Source: Bacteroidales bacterium (GTDB lineage Bacteria; Bacteroidota; Bacteroidia; Bacteroidales; UBA932). From it: a stretch of 64,000 nt of DNA. Numbering within the stretch: position 1 is the stretch's first letter; each line of letters starts with the position of its first letter. A program made the position numbers and the translations under genes. The DNA is taken from NCBI GenBank assembly GCA_004554455.1, contig SFMG01000002.1:62001-126000 (forward strand). The letters are read 5' to 3'. The notes beneath the pieces are model-generated. The model had not been told where the DNA came from, ran no database searches, and saw only the letters and a list, made by a program, of their open reading frames with translations. Of the stretch, positions 50,091 to 59,212 are shown piece by piece.

Positions 50091-52130
50091 ATGGTTAAGA
50101 AGAAAAGTACTGTTCTGAGCAACTGGCCAAAGCACCTCCTCCAGTGGGGAGTTCTGCTGGCCATTCTGTGCTGCCTCCTCGTGCCGGTCTTCGTGGACGG
50201 GGCAAAGGCGGCCGATCCGGAAAAATACTGCCCTATGGGCGGACTTCAGGCCCTTGCCACCTTCCTCTTCCGGGGATCCCTCCCCTGCTCGATGAGCAGC
50301 GTTCAGATCCTGATGGGAATAGGACTGGCCGCGGCTGTCATTTTGTTCAGCAAGCTCTTCTGCAGCTTCCTCTGCCCGATAGGCACGGTCGAGGACCTGC
50401 TTTCGAGACTGCATTCCCTGTTCAGGATCAAGCCTCTGAATCCGAAGAACGGCGGACTGGCCGACAGCTTGCTGAGGATATTCAAGTACCTGCTGCTCTT
50501 CCTGGTGTTCTACTCCACGATGGGAGCCAGCGAGCTTTTCTGCAAGAATCTCGACCCCTACTATGCGGTGGCGACCGGCTTCAAGGGTGAAATCACCCTG
50601 TGGATGTCAATCTGCACCCTGGGTCTCGCCCTGCTGGGTGGCCTCTTCATAGACCGTTTCTGGTGCAAGTACCTCTGTCCTCTGGGCGCCATCTCCAATA
50701 CGCTCAAGTTCTGGCTCTGGGTGGCGGTGCTCTTCGCCGCTTACTGGCTGCTCGGGGCCCTGGGCGTCAATCTGCCTCTCTGGCTGGTCATCGGACTCTT
50801 CTGCCTTATGGGCTATTTGCTGGAGGTGCTGGTCCGCAGGCCGAAGCTGCAGCTGCTGCACGTGATGAAGAACTACGGCGCCTGCAACCACTGCGGCCGC
50901 TGTGAGTCCCAGTGCCCTTACCAGATTCCTATCAACAAGATGGAAGGCAGGATAGACCACGTGGACTGCACCCTCTGCGGCGACTGCGTGTCCGCCTGCA
51001 AGAACGGAGCCCTTTACGTGGGAATGCGCAAGGGCCGCAGCAATGCCCCTTGGAAGAAACTGGTTCCGGCACTGCTGACACTGGCGATATGCGCGGCTGC
51101 AATCATTGCCGGCAGACAGTTCGAGCTCCCGACCATAGACGAGAAGTGGGACGTGGAAGAGAATATGGAACTCGAAACCATGGAGATAGAGAATCTCACG
51201 TCTGTCAAGTGCTTCGGCAGCTCAATGGCATTCAAGGCCAGGATGCAGAAAGTGCGCGGCGTCCACGGGGTGAAGACCTTCGTGAAGAGCCATCGCGTGG
51301 TCATCAGCTACGATCCGACCGTCATCACGCCGGAGAAAATCAGCGAGGAGGTTTACGTGCCTTCCCGTTGCCGCATCGAGAGCCCATCCTGGAGGGATTG
51401 CCCTCAGGTGAAAGTAAGCACCATACGCACCGAGAAGATGTTCAACAGCTCGGACCTCAACAATCTCGCGAACCAGTTCCGTTTCGCCTACAGGGACCTG
51501 GGCGTCTTCGGACTCGATTCGGAATATGCCTGCCCGCTCATAATCCACATCTACAGCGACCCTTCCTCAGAGCTCGATGAGGAGCTGCTCAGGAGCATCG
51601 TTGAGAAGAAAAGCGTGGACATTACCAACAATGACGGCGAGCTGCTCCGTTCCATCCCTGTGGACTTCGAATTCGTGCGCATGGAGAAGGAGACTTCCCT
51701 GATGGACACCAGGGATTATCTGAAAATGATGTTCGACGAGTTCAACAGCGGCTTTTTCAACGGCCGCTACGAATACGGCGACAGCACCCGCATCGAAAAG
51801 CGCAACGAGCACTACGCCGACAGTCAGTGGTACATATATGAAATAGAAAACCCGGGCTTTGAGAAGCCTATATACAAGAGGAGCTATCCTTTCGTCAGCA
51901 ACTGGCTTTCCAGCCACGAGGGCGTACTGAGCGTCGATGTGCGCCTCAACGGGGAATATGTTCCGGCTATGCAGATATGCTACACCGCGCCTATGACCGG
52001 CGAGGAGATATGGCGGCTTCTGAATATGGAGACCTGGACCATAACCTACGCCGTGGACGACGTTCGCGAGGAGCCGGCCAGGATCAAATTCACTAAAGAA
52101 GGACGCAGTTATCCTATAGCAAGACAATGA
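50091..52130 (+). CDS. NapH/CcoG-like membrane [4Fe-4S] protein with HMA-like C-terminal extension
   Basis: A 679-residue protein. About six transmembrane helices (1-245) carry two C-x3-CP motifs (CSFLCPIG at 91-98 and CKYLCPLG at 192-199), as in NapH/NosR-type proteins. Two [4Fe-4S] motifs follow: Cys 265/268/271/275 and 293/296/299/303. After another helix (about 325-342) comes a region (about 362-425) with the beta-alpha-beta pattern of a heavy-metal-associated domain, with CFGSS where CxxC would be. A final 250 residues include a second, weaker HMA-like stretch. Role unknown; electron transfer to periplasmic partners or metal handling are possible. It overlaps the S46 peptidase start by 4 nt. 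Confidence 0.85.
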   Translation: MVKKKSTVLSNWPKHLLQWGVLLAILCCLLVPVFVDGAKAADPEKYCPMGGLQALATFLFRGSLPCSMSSVQILMGIGLAAAVILFSKLFCSFLCPIGTVEDLLSRLHSLFRIKPLNPKNGGLADSLLRIFKYLLLFLVFYSTMGASELFCKNLDPYYAVATGFKGEITLWMSICTLGLALLGGLFIDRFWCKYLCPLGAISNTLKFWLWVAVLFAAYWLLGALGVNLPLWLVIGLFCLMGYLLEVLVRRPKLQLLHVMKNYGACNHCGRCESQCPYQIPINKMEGRIDHVDCTLCGDCVSACKNGALYVGMRKGRSNAPWKKLVPALLTLAICAAAIIAGRQFELPTIDEKWDVEENMELETMEIENLTSVKCFGSSMAFKARMQKVRGVHGVKTFVKSHRVVISYDPTVITPEKISEEVYVPSRCRIESPSWRDCPQVKVSTIRTEKMFNSSDLNNLANQFRFAYRDLGVFGLDSEYACPLIIHIYSDPSSELDEELLRSIVEKKSVDITNNDGELLRSIPVDFEFVRMEKETSLMDTRDYLKMMFDEFNSGFFNGRYEYGDSTRIEKRNEHYADSQWYIYEIENPGFEKPIYKRSYPFVSNWLSSHEGVLSVDVRLNGEYVPAMQICYTAPMTGEEIWRLLNMETWTITYAVDDVREEPARIKFTKEGRSYPIARQ

Positions 52131-54226
52131 AAAGGAAATTGATCGCCGGAGCGGCAGCGCTCCTTCTGGGCAGCCTGACGGCAGCGGCGGACGAGGGCAT
52201 GTGGATGGTACACGCCATCAGCAGGGCTCTCGAAGCCGATATGCAGGCCAGGGGCTGCCGGCTGTCTGCAGGAGAGATATACAATGCCGATGCTCCCGGA
52301 GCCGCGCTCTGCGACGCCGTGGTGTCCCTGGACTTCGCCTGTACGGGCAGCATCATATCCGATGAGGGACTGCTCATCACCAACCATCACTGCGCCTTCG
52401 CGGACATCCACGCCCTTAGCAGCAACGAGCACAATTACCTTGAAGAAGGCTTCTGGGCCATGCTGCGCGAACAGGAGATGCCTATACCGGGGAAAAACGC
52501 CCTCTTTCTGCGCAAGGTGATAGACGTAACGGAGGAGGTGGAGGCCCTGAGCCGTCAGCTGGCCGGGGAAGGAAAGCCGGCGGGAATGCGCAAGCTCTCG
52601 GCCATAATGGAGAAGCGCTATTCCGGCAACGGCCTGCAGGCTTCGCTCGAGTCGATGTGGGCCGGCAGCAAATATTATCTCTGCCTCTACGAAGTATATT
52701 CCGACATACGTCTCGTCGCCGCTCCGCCACTGTGCATCGCCGCCTTCGGAGGGGATATTGACAACTGGGAGTGGCCGCAGCACAAATGCGACTTCGCGAT
52801 GTACAGGATATACTGCGCCCCGGACGGCAGCCCGGCCTCCTACAGCGAAGAGAACGTGCCGCTCAGGCCGCGCCGCAAACTGGAAATATCCCTGAACGGC
52901 TGCCGCGAAGGGGATTTTGCAATGGTGCTGGGATATCCGGGTTCGACGCATCGCTACAACTCCTCAAGCAAGCTGGAGTTCGAACAGAACGTCAGTCTGC
53001 CGATTTCCAGCGGAGTGCGCGGCAAGATCATGGGCATAATGAAGACGGCGATGGAGAAGGACCCGGAACTGAAACTGAAGTATTCCGAGCGCTTCTTCAG
53101 CCTGAGCAATGTCCAGGAGTACGAGGAGGGCACCCTTGAGTGTTACAGGCGCTTCGCCGTGGCGGACGAGAAAAAGGCCCTGGAAAAAGAACTTGGGAAA
53201 TGGATAGGAGAAGATGCCGGCAGGATGGAGAGATGGGGCTCGCTGTTGGGGGATCTGGATGCCGGCTACAAAGCCATATACGAACTCAAGAAGGACGAGA
53301 ATTACTACCGGGAGTGCCTTGTGAGGGGAAGCTCGGCTTTTCTCGTGGCTGTGCGCCTTTCCGGAAAAATGAAACAGAACTGGAAGTCGATCCACAAGCT
53401 GTACTCCTCCCTGGACATGGACCTGGAACGCCGCATATTCCGCTGCTGCCTGGAAGAATATCTTTCGAACGTGTCCGTGAAACACCTGGGGCCGTATCAG
53501 AAGGAACTGCTGCAGCGTTTCGGCAGCGACTGGGACGCAATCTGCAGCGAAGTCTGGGACAAGAGCGCGCTCAGCGACCCCGAACGCTTCGGGAAGCTGG
53601 AGAACTGCCGGGAGCTTTGCGAAAATGACCCTCTCCTGCGCTTCTACAACGACGTGAAGATAGTGGATTTCCACAAAGAGGAAGAGAGTCTCTGCAGGAA
53701 GGACGTGCTCTCTCTGGGACGGGAATACACCAGGGCCCTCTACGGAATGCGTCTGGACAAGGGCATAATGCAGTATCCCGATGCCAACTCCACGATGCGC
53801 CTCAGCTACGGACGGGTATGCACCCTGAGTCCCAGGGATGCCGTGCTGCTGGACTGGAAGACAAGTGTCGCGGGCATACTCCAGAAAGAGGAGAAGGACA
53901 GCTACGATTTCTCCCTGCGCAAGGACTGGCGCGACATGCTGGAGACAAGCCCTTTCTGCAAGCGCTTCAACTGGAACGGAGAAGTGGACTTCCTCACTGA
54001 CAACGACATCACCGGAGGCAATTCCGGCAGTCCTGTCCTGGACTCTCGCGGACGCCTCATAGGCCTAGCCTTCGACGGAAACAAAGAATCCCTGGCGGGG
54101 GATTCCTCCTACACCAGGGATTATAACAAGAGTATCAATGTGGACATACGCTATGTCCTGTACGTACTCGGCGAGTATGCCGGGATGGAGCGCATAATCA
54201 CGGAACTGGGACTCAGGAATTGGTAA
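52127..54226 (+). CDS. S46-family dipeptidyl-peptidase, DPP7-like
   Basis: A 699-residue exported peptidase (signal about 1-21, ending TAAADEG). The trypsin-like catalytic parts are TNHHCAF (His 87/88), GGDIDNWEWPQH (Asp) and TGGNSGSPV (Ser 633). The residue 18 positions after the Ser is Gly (LAFDGN); in the S46 family, Gly here is linked to DPP7-type preference for hydrophobic P1, whereas DPP11 has Arg. It releases dipeptides from oligopeptides in the periplasm, complementing the C69 dipeptidase of the same operon. The last 14 nt overlap the convergent clpB gene. Confidence 0.94.
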   Translation: MKRKLIAGAAALLLGSLTAAADEGMWMVHAISRALEADMQARGCRLSAGEIYNADAPGAALCDAVVSLDFACTGSIISDEGLLITNHHCAFADIHALSSNEHNYLEEGFWAMLREQEMPIPGKNALFLRKVIDVTEEVEALSRQLAGEGKPAGMRKLSAIMEKRYSGNGLQASLESMWAGSKYYLCLYEVYSDIRLVAAPPLCIAAFGGDIDNWEWPQHKCDFAMYRIYCAPDGSPASYSEENVPLRPRRKLEISLNGCREGDFAMVLGYPGSTHRYNSSSKLEFEQNVSLPISSGVRGKIMGIMKTAMEKDPELKLKYSERFFSLSNVQEYEEGTLECYRRFAVADEKKALEKELGKWIGEDAGRMERWGSLLGDLDAGYKAIYELKKDENYYRECLVRGSSAFLVAVRLSGKMKQNWKSIHKLYSSLDMDLERRIFRCCLEEYLSNVSVKHLGPYQKELLQRFGSDWDAICSEVWDKSALSDPERFGKLENCRELCENDPLLRFYNDVKIVDFHKEEESLCRKDVLSLGREYTRALYGMRLDKGIMQYPDANSTMRLSYGRVCTLSPRDAVLLDWKTSVAGILQKEEKDSYDFSLRKDWRDMLETSPFCKRFNWNGEVDFLTDNDITGGNSGSPVLDSRGRLIGLAFDGNKESLAGDSSYTRDYNKSINVDIRYVLYVLGEYAGMERIITELGLRNW

Positions 54227-56261
54227 GGACCACCTTTCCGTCGCGGAAGTCCACGAGTATGTCCGAATCCTTGCGCACGTCGCCATTCAGTATTCCGGTG
54301 GCGAGCTGATTGACCAGCTCCCTCTGGAGCAGACGCTTTATAGGCCTTGCACCATAGTCCGGGTCGTAGCCCTTGCCGCTCATGTAGTCGTCGAAACGGT
54401 CTGTGAAGACTATCCTCACACCCTTTTCCTCCAGCTTGCGGGCCAGCTGTGCCTCCTGCAGGCGCAGTATTTCCAGAATATCCTTCTGAGTGAGCTGACT
54501 GAAGCTGATCACCTCGTCAATACGGTTCAGGAACTCCGGACGCATCCTGGACTTGAGCTCCTCCTCGCGGAGGTTGGAAGTCATGATGAGTATGGTGTTC
54601 TTGAAGTCCGCCGTCCTGCCCTTGTTGTCGGTCAGACGTCCGTCGTCGAGCACCTGCAGCAGTATGTTGAACACATCCGGATGGGCCTTTTCTATCTCGT
54701 CGAGCAATATTACCGAATATGGCTTGCGCCTTACGGCCTCGGTGAGCTGGCCGCCCTCGTCGTAGCCTACGTATCCCGGAGGCGCGCCGACCAGACGGCT
54801 GACGCTGTGACGCTCCTGATATTCACTCATATCTATACGGGTGATCATATTCTCGTCGTTGAAGAGGAACTCGGCAAGCGTCTTCGCCAGTTCGGTCTTG
54901 CCCACACCGGTAGAGCCCAGGAAGAGGAATGAGCCTATTGGGCGCTTCTCGTTCTGCAGACCGGCACGGCTGCGGCGCACTGCATCCGAAACGGCCTTAA
55001 TGGCCTGGTCCTGACCTATCACCCTCTTGTGGAGTTCATCCTCCATCCTGAGGAGCTTGTCCTTCTCGCTCTCCAGCATCCTGTTCACAGGAATGCCTGT
55101 CCACTTGGCCACTACCTCCGCGATGTCCTCCGGGGTCACGGCCTCGGTGATTATAGGGTCCTTGATCTCAGCCTGACGGGCGGACAGTTCCTCTATGCGC
55201 TTGCGGGCCTCCTCAATCTTTCCGTAGCGCAATTCGGCCACCTTGCCGTAATCACCGGCCAGCTCCGCATTGTGGGCCTGGATCTTATATTCCTCCATCT
55301 GCTGGCGGGCCTTCTGGAGCCCTTCCACAATCTCCTTCTCCCCGTTCCACTTCTTCATCAGCTCCGCCTTCTTCTCATTGAGTTCCTTCAGGGAAGCATC
55401 TATCTTCTCCAGCTTGAGGGAAACGCCCTCCCTCTTCACCGCCGCCTTCTCTATCTCGAGCTGGCGTATCGAGGATTCGAGCTCGGCAATAGGCTCCGGC
55501 ACGGAATTCATCTCCAGTCTCAGCTTGGAAGCCGCCTCATCCACGAGGTCTATGGCCTTGTCAGGCAGATAACGGCTGGTGATATAGCGGGTGGAAAGCT
55601 CCACCGCGGCTATCAGGGCATCGTCCTCTATGCGCACCTTGTGGTGGTTCTCGTACTTTTCCTTCAGGCCTCGCAGTATGGAAATGGACTGGGCCGGGCT
55701 AGGCTCGTCCACCCTGACCATCTGGAACCTTCTCTCGAGGGCCTTGTCCTCCTCGAAATACTTCTGATACTCGTCCAGGGTAGTGGAGCCTATGGTCCTC
55801 AGCTCGCCCCTGGCCAGGGCCGGCTTGAGTATGTTGGACGCATCCATGGCGCCGCTGCTCCTGCCCGCGCCCACAAGGGTATGTATCTCATCTATGAAAA
55901 GAATGATCTCGCCGTCGCTGTCCACGACTTCCTTGACCACTCCCTTGAGCCTTTCCTCGAACTCGCCCTGGTACTTCGCTCCCGCAATAAGGGCACCCAG
56001 GTCGAGGGAATATATCTTCTTGGACTTCAGGTTCTCAGGGACCTGACCGTCAACAATCTTCTGCGCGATACCTTCCGAAATGGCCGTCTTGCCCACGCCC
56101 GGTTCTCCGACCAGTATAGGGTTGTTCTTCGTCCTTCTGCTCAGTATCTGCAACACACGCCTGATTTCGTCATCCCTACCGATGACAGGATCAAGCTTTC
56201 CGGCAGCCGCCCTTTCATTAAGGTTGACTGCAAATTTCTGTAAGTTCTCAAGTTCTGCCAT
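54213..56261 (-). CDS. clpB: ClpB-type disaggregase lacking the N-terminal domain
   Basis: A 682-residue AAA+ protein; ClpB is normally about 860. It begins MAELENLQKFAVNLNERAAA, which aligns near residue 155-160 of full ClpB, so the whole substrate-binding N-domain is absent. An in-frame TAA 24 nt before the ATG excludes a missed upstream start. NBD1 (Walker A GEPGVGKT, 52-59), the full coiled-coil M domain (about 240-375) and NBD2 (Walker A GSTGVGKT near 450; pore loop GYVG) are present. After TSN the NBD2 is shortened by about 20-35 residues relative to usual ClpB (SNLREEELKSRMRPEFLNR). It should still hydrolyse ATP and cooperate with DnaK, with altered substrate choice. Confidence 0.93.
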   Translation of the reverse strand: MAELENLQKFAVNLNERAAAGKLDPVIGRDDEIRRVLQILSRRTKNNPILVGEPGVGKTAISEGIAQKIVDGQVPENLKSKKIYSLDLGALIAGAKYQGEFEERLKGVVKEVVDSDGEIILFIDEIHTLVGAGRSSGAMDASNILKPALARGELRTIGSTTLDEYQKYFEEDKALERRFQMVRVDEPSPAQSISILRGLKEKYENHHKVRIEDDALIAAVELSTRYITSRYLPDKAIDLVDEAASKLRLEMNSVPEPIAELESSIRQLEIEKAAVKREGVSLKLEKIDASLKELNEKKAELMKKWNGEKEIVEGLQKARQQMEEYKIQAHNAELAGDYGKVAELRYGKIEEARKRIEELSARQAEIKDPIITEAVTPEDIAEVVAKWTGIPVNRMLESEKDKLLRMEDELHKRVIGQDQAIKAVSDAVRRSRAGLQNEKRPIGSFLFLGSTGVGKTELAKTLAEFLFNDENMITRIDMSEYQERHSVSRLVGAPPGYVGYDEGGQLTEAVRRKPYSVILLDEIEKAHPDVFNILLQVLDDGRLTDNKGRTADFKNTILIMTSNLREEELKSRMRPEFLNRIDEVISFSQLTQKDILEILRLQEAQLARKLEEKGVRIVFTDRFDDYMSGKGYDPDYGARPIKRLLQRELVNQLATGILNGDVRKDSDILVDFRDGKVVLTNS

Positions 56262-56284
56262 ACTTTGGTTGTTTTTGAATATTT

Positions 56285-56312
56285 AAAAAACCGCCCGGAA
56301 TCTCCGGACGGT
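56285..56312 (-). terminator. Intrinsic terminator between secG and clpB
   Basis: ACCGTCCGGA (56312-56303) pairs with TCCGGGCGGT (56299-56290) with one mismatch, and six T residues follow on the minus strand. It would end the sigma-54 regulator-lptE-secG transcript; clpB starts about 24 nt later and presumably has its own promoter, which I cannot identify with confidence. Confidence 0.82.
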
Positions 56313-56384
56313 CCTATTCGAATCAAAGTATGTTCCAGTGCCGCGGGACTGACAGAATGTCACTGTCCGCTGAACGCAGCCTTA

Positions 56385-56750
56385 TCACTTCGTGGTATCC
56401 AGTGCCTCTGCAGGAAGAGCCGGCTCGGCATCCTCGCCGAGGGTGAAATCAGGGCTCTCTTCAGCGGCTGCAGGAGCGGCAGCGGCCTCGGTAACCTCTT
56501 TCTTGGTCACATCGCGCTTGCCTCCGGCCACGAAAGCGGAAGAGATGGAGAGAACGAAAATGACCACGCAGAGACCCCAGGTGATCTTCTCGAGAATGTC
56601 AGCGGTCTGACGGACGCCGAAGGTCTGGTTGCCGGCTGCAAAATTGCTGGCAAGTCCGCCGCCCTTTCCGTTCTGAAGCAGCACTACGAGGGTGATCAGT
56701 ATGGATGCAATGATCACCAGCACTGTCAGGATAATAAAAATTGCGTTCAT
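56385..56750 (-). CDS. secG: Protein translocase subunit SecG
   Basis: A 121-residue protein with two transmembrane helices (about 3-25 and 55-76) separated by LLQNGKGGGLASNFAAGNQT, the SecG signature. The C-terminus is an acidic Ala/Glu/Pro-rich tail, common in this phylum. It assists SecYEG translocation. It is 17 nt after the TPR-like gene. Confidence 0.96.
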   Translation of the reverse strand: MNAIFIILTVLVIIASILITLVVLLQNGKGGGLASNFAAGNQTFGVRQTADILEKITWGLCVVIFVLSISSAFVAGGKRDVTKKEVTEAAAAPAAAEESPDFTLGEDAEPALPAEALDTTK

Positions 56751-56767
56751 AGTATGTTTTCTTTTAT

Positions 56768-57325
56768 TTATTCGATTTTATCGATAAGGGCTGCAAAGTA
56801 AGCACTTTTTTCCGGATATGCCAAAATAAGTTTCGAATATATCTGCCTGGCTTCCTCGGGATAGCCCTGCTCGAGGTAGATGCGGGCCAGGGTCTCGGTA
56901 CATATCTCCACGGACTGCGCATCTATGTGGCTCTCCCTGTATTCCTCTGTCCTGCCCAGTCCGGCGAGTATGGCCCTGTCCTCGCTGCGGCTAACCTTCG
57001 CATAGTCCTCGGTAGAGAAATAGTCAGCCCCTGCAACCCTCGGCCGGGACGGCTGCGGAGCCGGAGTCCCGACGCAGAGGCGCATCAGCTCGGATATGCC
57101 GCTGTCGGAGCAGTCCGGCGACTCGCCACGGCGCAGCAGAGGCAGCATCAGCTTCCTGTCGGCAAGGAAAAGCGCGGCTGCGGCAGCGTCCCTCTCGCTC
57201 AGGCCTCCTATGCTCTCCATACTGCGGCACAGTTCCTTTCTGGCCAGGGCGAACCAGGGATATATGCCTACAATGCCGGAGAGTTCCTCGAGTTTCAGTT
57301 TCTTTATGTCCATCGTTCCTGCCAT
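56768..57325 (-). CDS. TPR-like protein of the lptE-secG operon, function unknown
   Basis: A 185-residue cytoplasmic protein with no signal. The N-terminal half is rich in Leu and Arg (LEELSGIVGIYPWFALARKE) and the last third forms a TPR-like helix pair (SVEICTETLARIYLEQGYPE and EEARQIYSKLILAYPEKSAYF). It lies between lptE (4 nt) and secG (17 nt), an arrangement conserved in many Bacteroidales, which hints at a role tied to envelope assembly, though nothing in the sequence proves it. ATG at 57325 or 57313. Confidence 0.82.
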   Translation of the reverse strand: MAGTMDIKKLKLEELSGIVGIYPWFALARKELCRSMESIGGLSERDAAAAALFLADRKLMLPLLRRGESPDCSDSGISELMRLCVGTPAPQPSRPRVAGADYFSTEDYAKVSRSEDRAILAGLGRTEEYRESHIDAQSVEICTETLARIYLEQGYPEEARQIYSKLILAYPEKSAYFAALIDKIE

Positions 57326-57329
57326 AAGA

Positions 57330-57854
57330 CTACCATTGTGCCACTGTGGCGTTGAATATGTCCTCTACCAGCTTCTCTATGATCTCCTCGCAGAGGGAGG
57401 ACTCCACTGCATCGAGGGATTGGGTCGAGTCGTAGTCGGAATAGGCGGAGAAACTCTGCTCCACATCATCCTCCGGGTACTTCCTGTTGGTGAAATATAT
57501 CTTGACCGACACGGTGAGACGGTTCTGCGCGGCCACCTCGTTGGCAGTCACGGCAGTCGCCTTCACGTCATAGCCCACAATCTCGCAGCTGAGCTCCATG
57601 TCTCCGTCCATATCCACCTGCTCCAGCTTGGTTAGCTTGCGGTACTTTTCCTTGAGGGCCTCGGTGAGGTCGTTGCTCAGGGACGGATTCACCTTCAGGG
57701 CCTTGTATTCCGCATAATTGATGGTTATGGTCTTTACGTCAGGCTGGATGGAAGTGCCTGAGAAAGAATATATTCCGCAGGCCTTTACAATACAGGCCGC
57801 CGCGCAGAGCGACAGGGCCGCGCAGAGGAAGGATAGCGCTTTTCTCGTTTTCAT
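57330..57854 (-). CDS. lptE: LPS-assembly lipoprotein LptE
   Basis: A 174-residue lipoprotein. The mature start CGIYSFSGTSIQPDVKTITI is typical of Bacteroidota LptE; the lipid-attachment Cys is probably residue 26, though Cys 21 is also possible. LptE plugs the LptD barrel that inserts lipopolysaccharide into the outer membrane. The gene overlaps the sigma-54 regulator stop by 4 nt and is followed by the TPR-like gene. Confidence 0.93.
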   Translation of the reverse strand: MKTRKALSFLCAALSLCAAACIVKACGIYSFSGTSIQPDVKTITINYAEYKALKVNPSLSNDLTEALKEKYRKLTKLEQVDMDGDMELSCEIVGYDVKATAVTANEVAAQNRLTVSVKIYFTNRKYPEDDVEQSFSAYSDYDSTQSLDAVESSLCEEIIEKLVEDIFNATVAQW

Positions 57855-59059
57855 AACTGGTCTTTATGGGTTTTTATCCAGCGATAAAGGCTGCGTTCGG
57901 AAATTCCGAGGGCCTCCGCGGCCGCCTTCTTAGTAGGGTATTCCCTGAGGGCCATGCGTATCTGTTCATCCTTGGCCGCCAGCAGGTTGAGGCTGGCCTC
58001 CTCTTCGCTCCGGGACTCTCCGTCCTGCTCGTCGGGCTGCTCGTCGTAGTCCGCCGGAGCCGGAGAAGGCTTCAGCAGAGGAGTCGCGTGGGCCGCAGGG
58101 GCGGAAGTTCCGTAAACCTTGGCCTTCAGGTCCTCTATGTCCTGCTTGAGCGAGAGTATCATCTTTATCATTATCTCCCTGTCCTCGTCCGAAATGGAAT
58201 CCTGGGAGGACTTGGAGGATGGCACAGGAAGGGTGGTTGTCTCATCCTTGGGGATATACTGCAGAAGCGTTGCGGCATCGATTTCCACGCGGCCGCTGCC
58301 CGGAGTCATCCTCGCCGTCTCCAGCATGGACACGGTCTCGGCTATGCTTTTGAGCTGACGCACGTTGCCCGGCCAGCGATAGGACTTCAGCAGTTCGGTG
58401 GCATCCTCGGTCAGACGGATGCCGTTGCGGCTGTACTTATCCGTGAAATCCGAAGCGAACTTCCTGAACAGCAGAGGAATGTCTTCCTTTCTCTCCCTCA
58501 GGGAAGGCAGTTCTATCTGAATGGTGTTGATACGGTAATAAAGGTCGGGGCGGAACTTACCCACCGACACCGCGTGCATAAGGTTGCGGTTGGTTGCGGC
58601 AATCACACGCACATCCGTCTTGAGCACCTTGGAGGAGCCCACGCGAATGAATTCGCCGGACTGAAGGACCCTGAGCAGCTTCGCCTGGGAGGAGAGAGGC
58701 AGCTCGCCAATCTCGTCGAGGAAGAGGGTGCCTCCGTCCGCCTCTTCGAAATAGCCCTTCCTGGTATCGACGGCGCCCGTAAAGGCACCCTTTTCGTGGC
58801 CGAAGAGCTCGGAATCTATGGTGCCTTCGGCAATGGCCCCGCAGTTCACGGCGAAATATTTCCCGTTGCGGCGGGGACTGTTCTGATGTATTATGCGCGG
58901 AATCACATCCTTGCCGGATCCGCTTTCACCGAATATGAGCACGGTGAGGTCGTCGGCAGGGGCCACGGTAACCGCCACGCTGAGGGCGCGGTTCAGGGCG
59001 GGATCATTGCCGACTATATCGTACTTGTTTTTAAGTGCGTTGAGTTCTCTTTCATCCAT
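57851..59059 (-). CDS. Sigma-54-dependent transcriptional activator without receiver domain
   Basis: A 402-residue protein from the ATG at 59059; a longer frame from 59104 overlaps the promoter. The AAA+ domain starts almost at once: Walker A GESGSGKD, GAFTGA (the sigma-54 contact loop) and Walker B GGTLFLDEIGELP. A flexible, acidic linker (about 265-355) leads to a Fis-type helix-turn-helix (TKKAAAEALGISERSLYRW). With no receiver or sensor domain, activity may be set by its level. It heads the lptE-TPR-secG operon, a conserved order in this phylum. Confidence 0.94.
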   Translation of the reverse strand: MDERELNALKNKYDIVGNDPALNRALSVAVTVAPADDLTVLIFGESGSGKDVIPRIIHQNSPRRNGKYFAVNCGAIAEGTIDSELFGHEKGAFTGAVDTRKGYFEEADGGTLFLDEIGELPLSSQAKLLRVLQSGEFIRVGSSKVLKTDVRVIAATNRNLMHAVSVGKFRPDLYYRINTIQIELPSLRERKEDIPLLFRKFASDFTDKYSRNGIRLTEDATELLKSYRWPGNVRQLKSIAETVSMLETARMTPGSGRVEIDAATLLQYIPKDETTTLPVPSSKSSQDSISDEDREIMIKMILSLKQDIEDLKAKVYGTSAPAAHATPLLKPSPAPADYDEQPDEQDGESRSEEEASLNLLAAKDEQIRMALREYPTKKAAAEALGISERSLYRWIKTHKDQL

Positions 59060-59067
59060 AACGCCTG

Positions 59068-59075
59068 CAAAGTTA
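59068..59075 (-). promoter_or_regulatory. -7 element of the sigma-54 activator operon
   Basis: TAACTTTG (59075-59068, minus strand) lies 9 nt before the ATG at 59059 and fits the consensus; a clear -33 element is not visible. The mRNA would have almost no leader. Confidence 0.55.
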
Positions 59076-59126
59076 TGATTTTTGCTGAATTTAACATTCT
59101 GCAACCCGATATATTAAAAATATGCC

Positions 59127-59165
59127 TATATTTGCACACGTGTGTAATTTTCCCTTCCGTGGGAA
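59127..59165 (+). promoter_or_regulatory. Promoter and structured leader of the OmpA/TPR-like lipoprotein gene
   Basis: TATATTTG (59127-59134) is followed at once by the perfect palindrome CACACGTGTG (59135-59144) at the predicted start site, then by a small hairpin TTCCC/GGGAA (59150-59165). The leader before the ATG at 59213 is about 70 nt. Confidence 0.6.
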
Positions 59166-59212
59166 TAAAACATTGACAGAATAGTTATAAACCATTTTAA
59201 TATCTACACAAA

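Noticed and set aside
56262..56384. A missing ClpB N-domain upstream of the annotated start
   Set aside because: An in-frame TAA lies 24 nt before the ATG, and the region holds the secG terminator. No N-domain-like frame is present in another phase.
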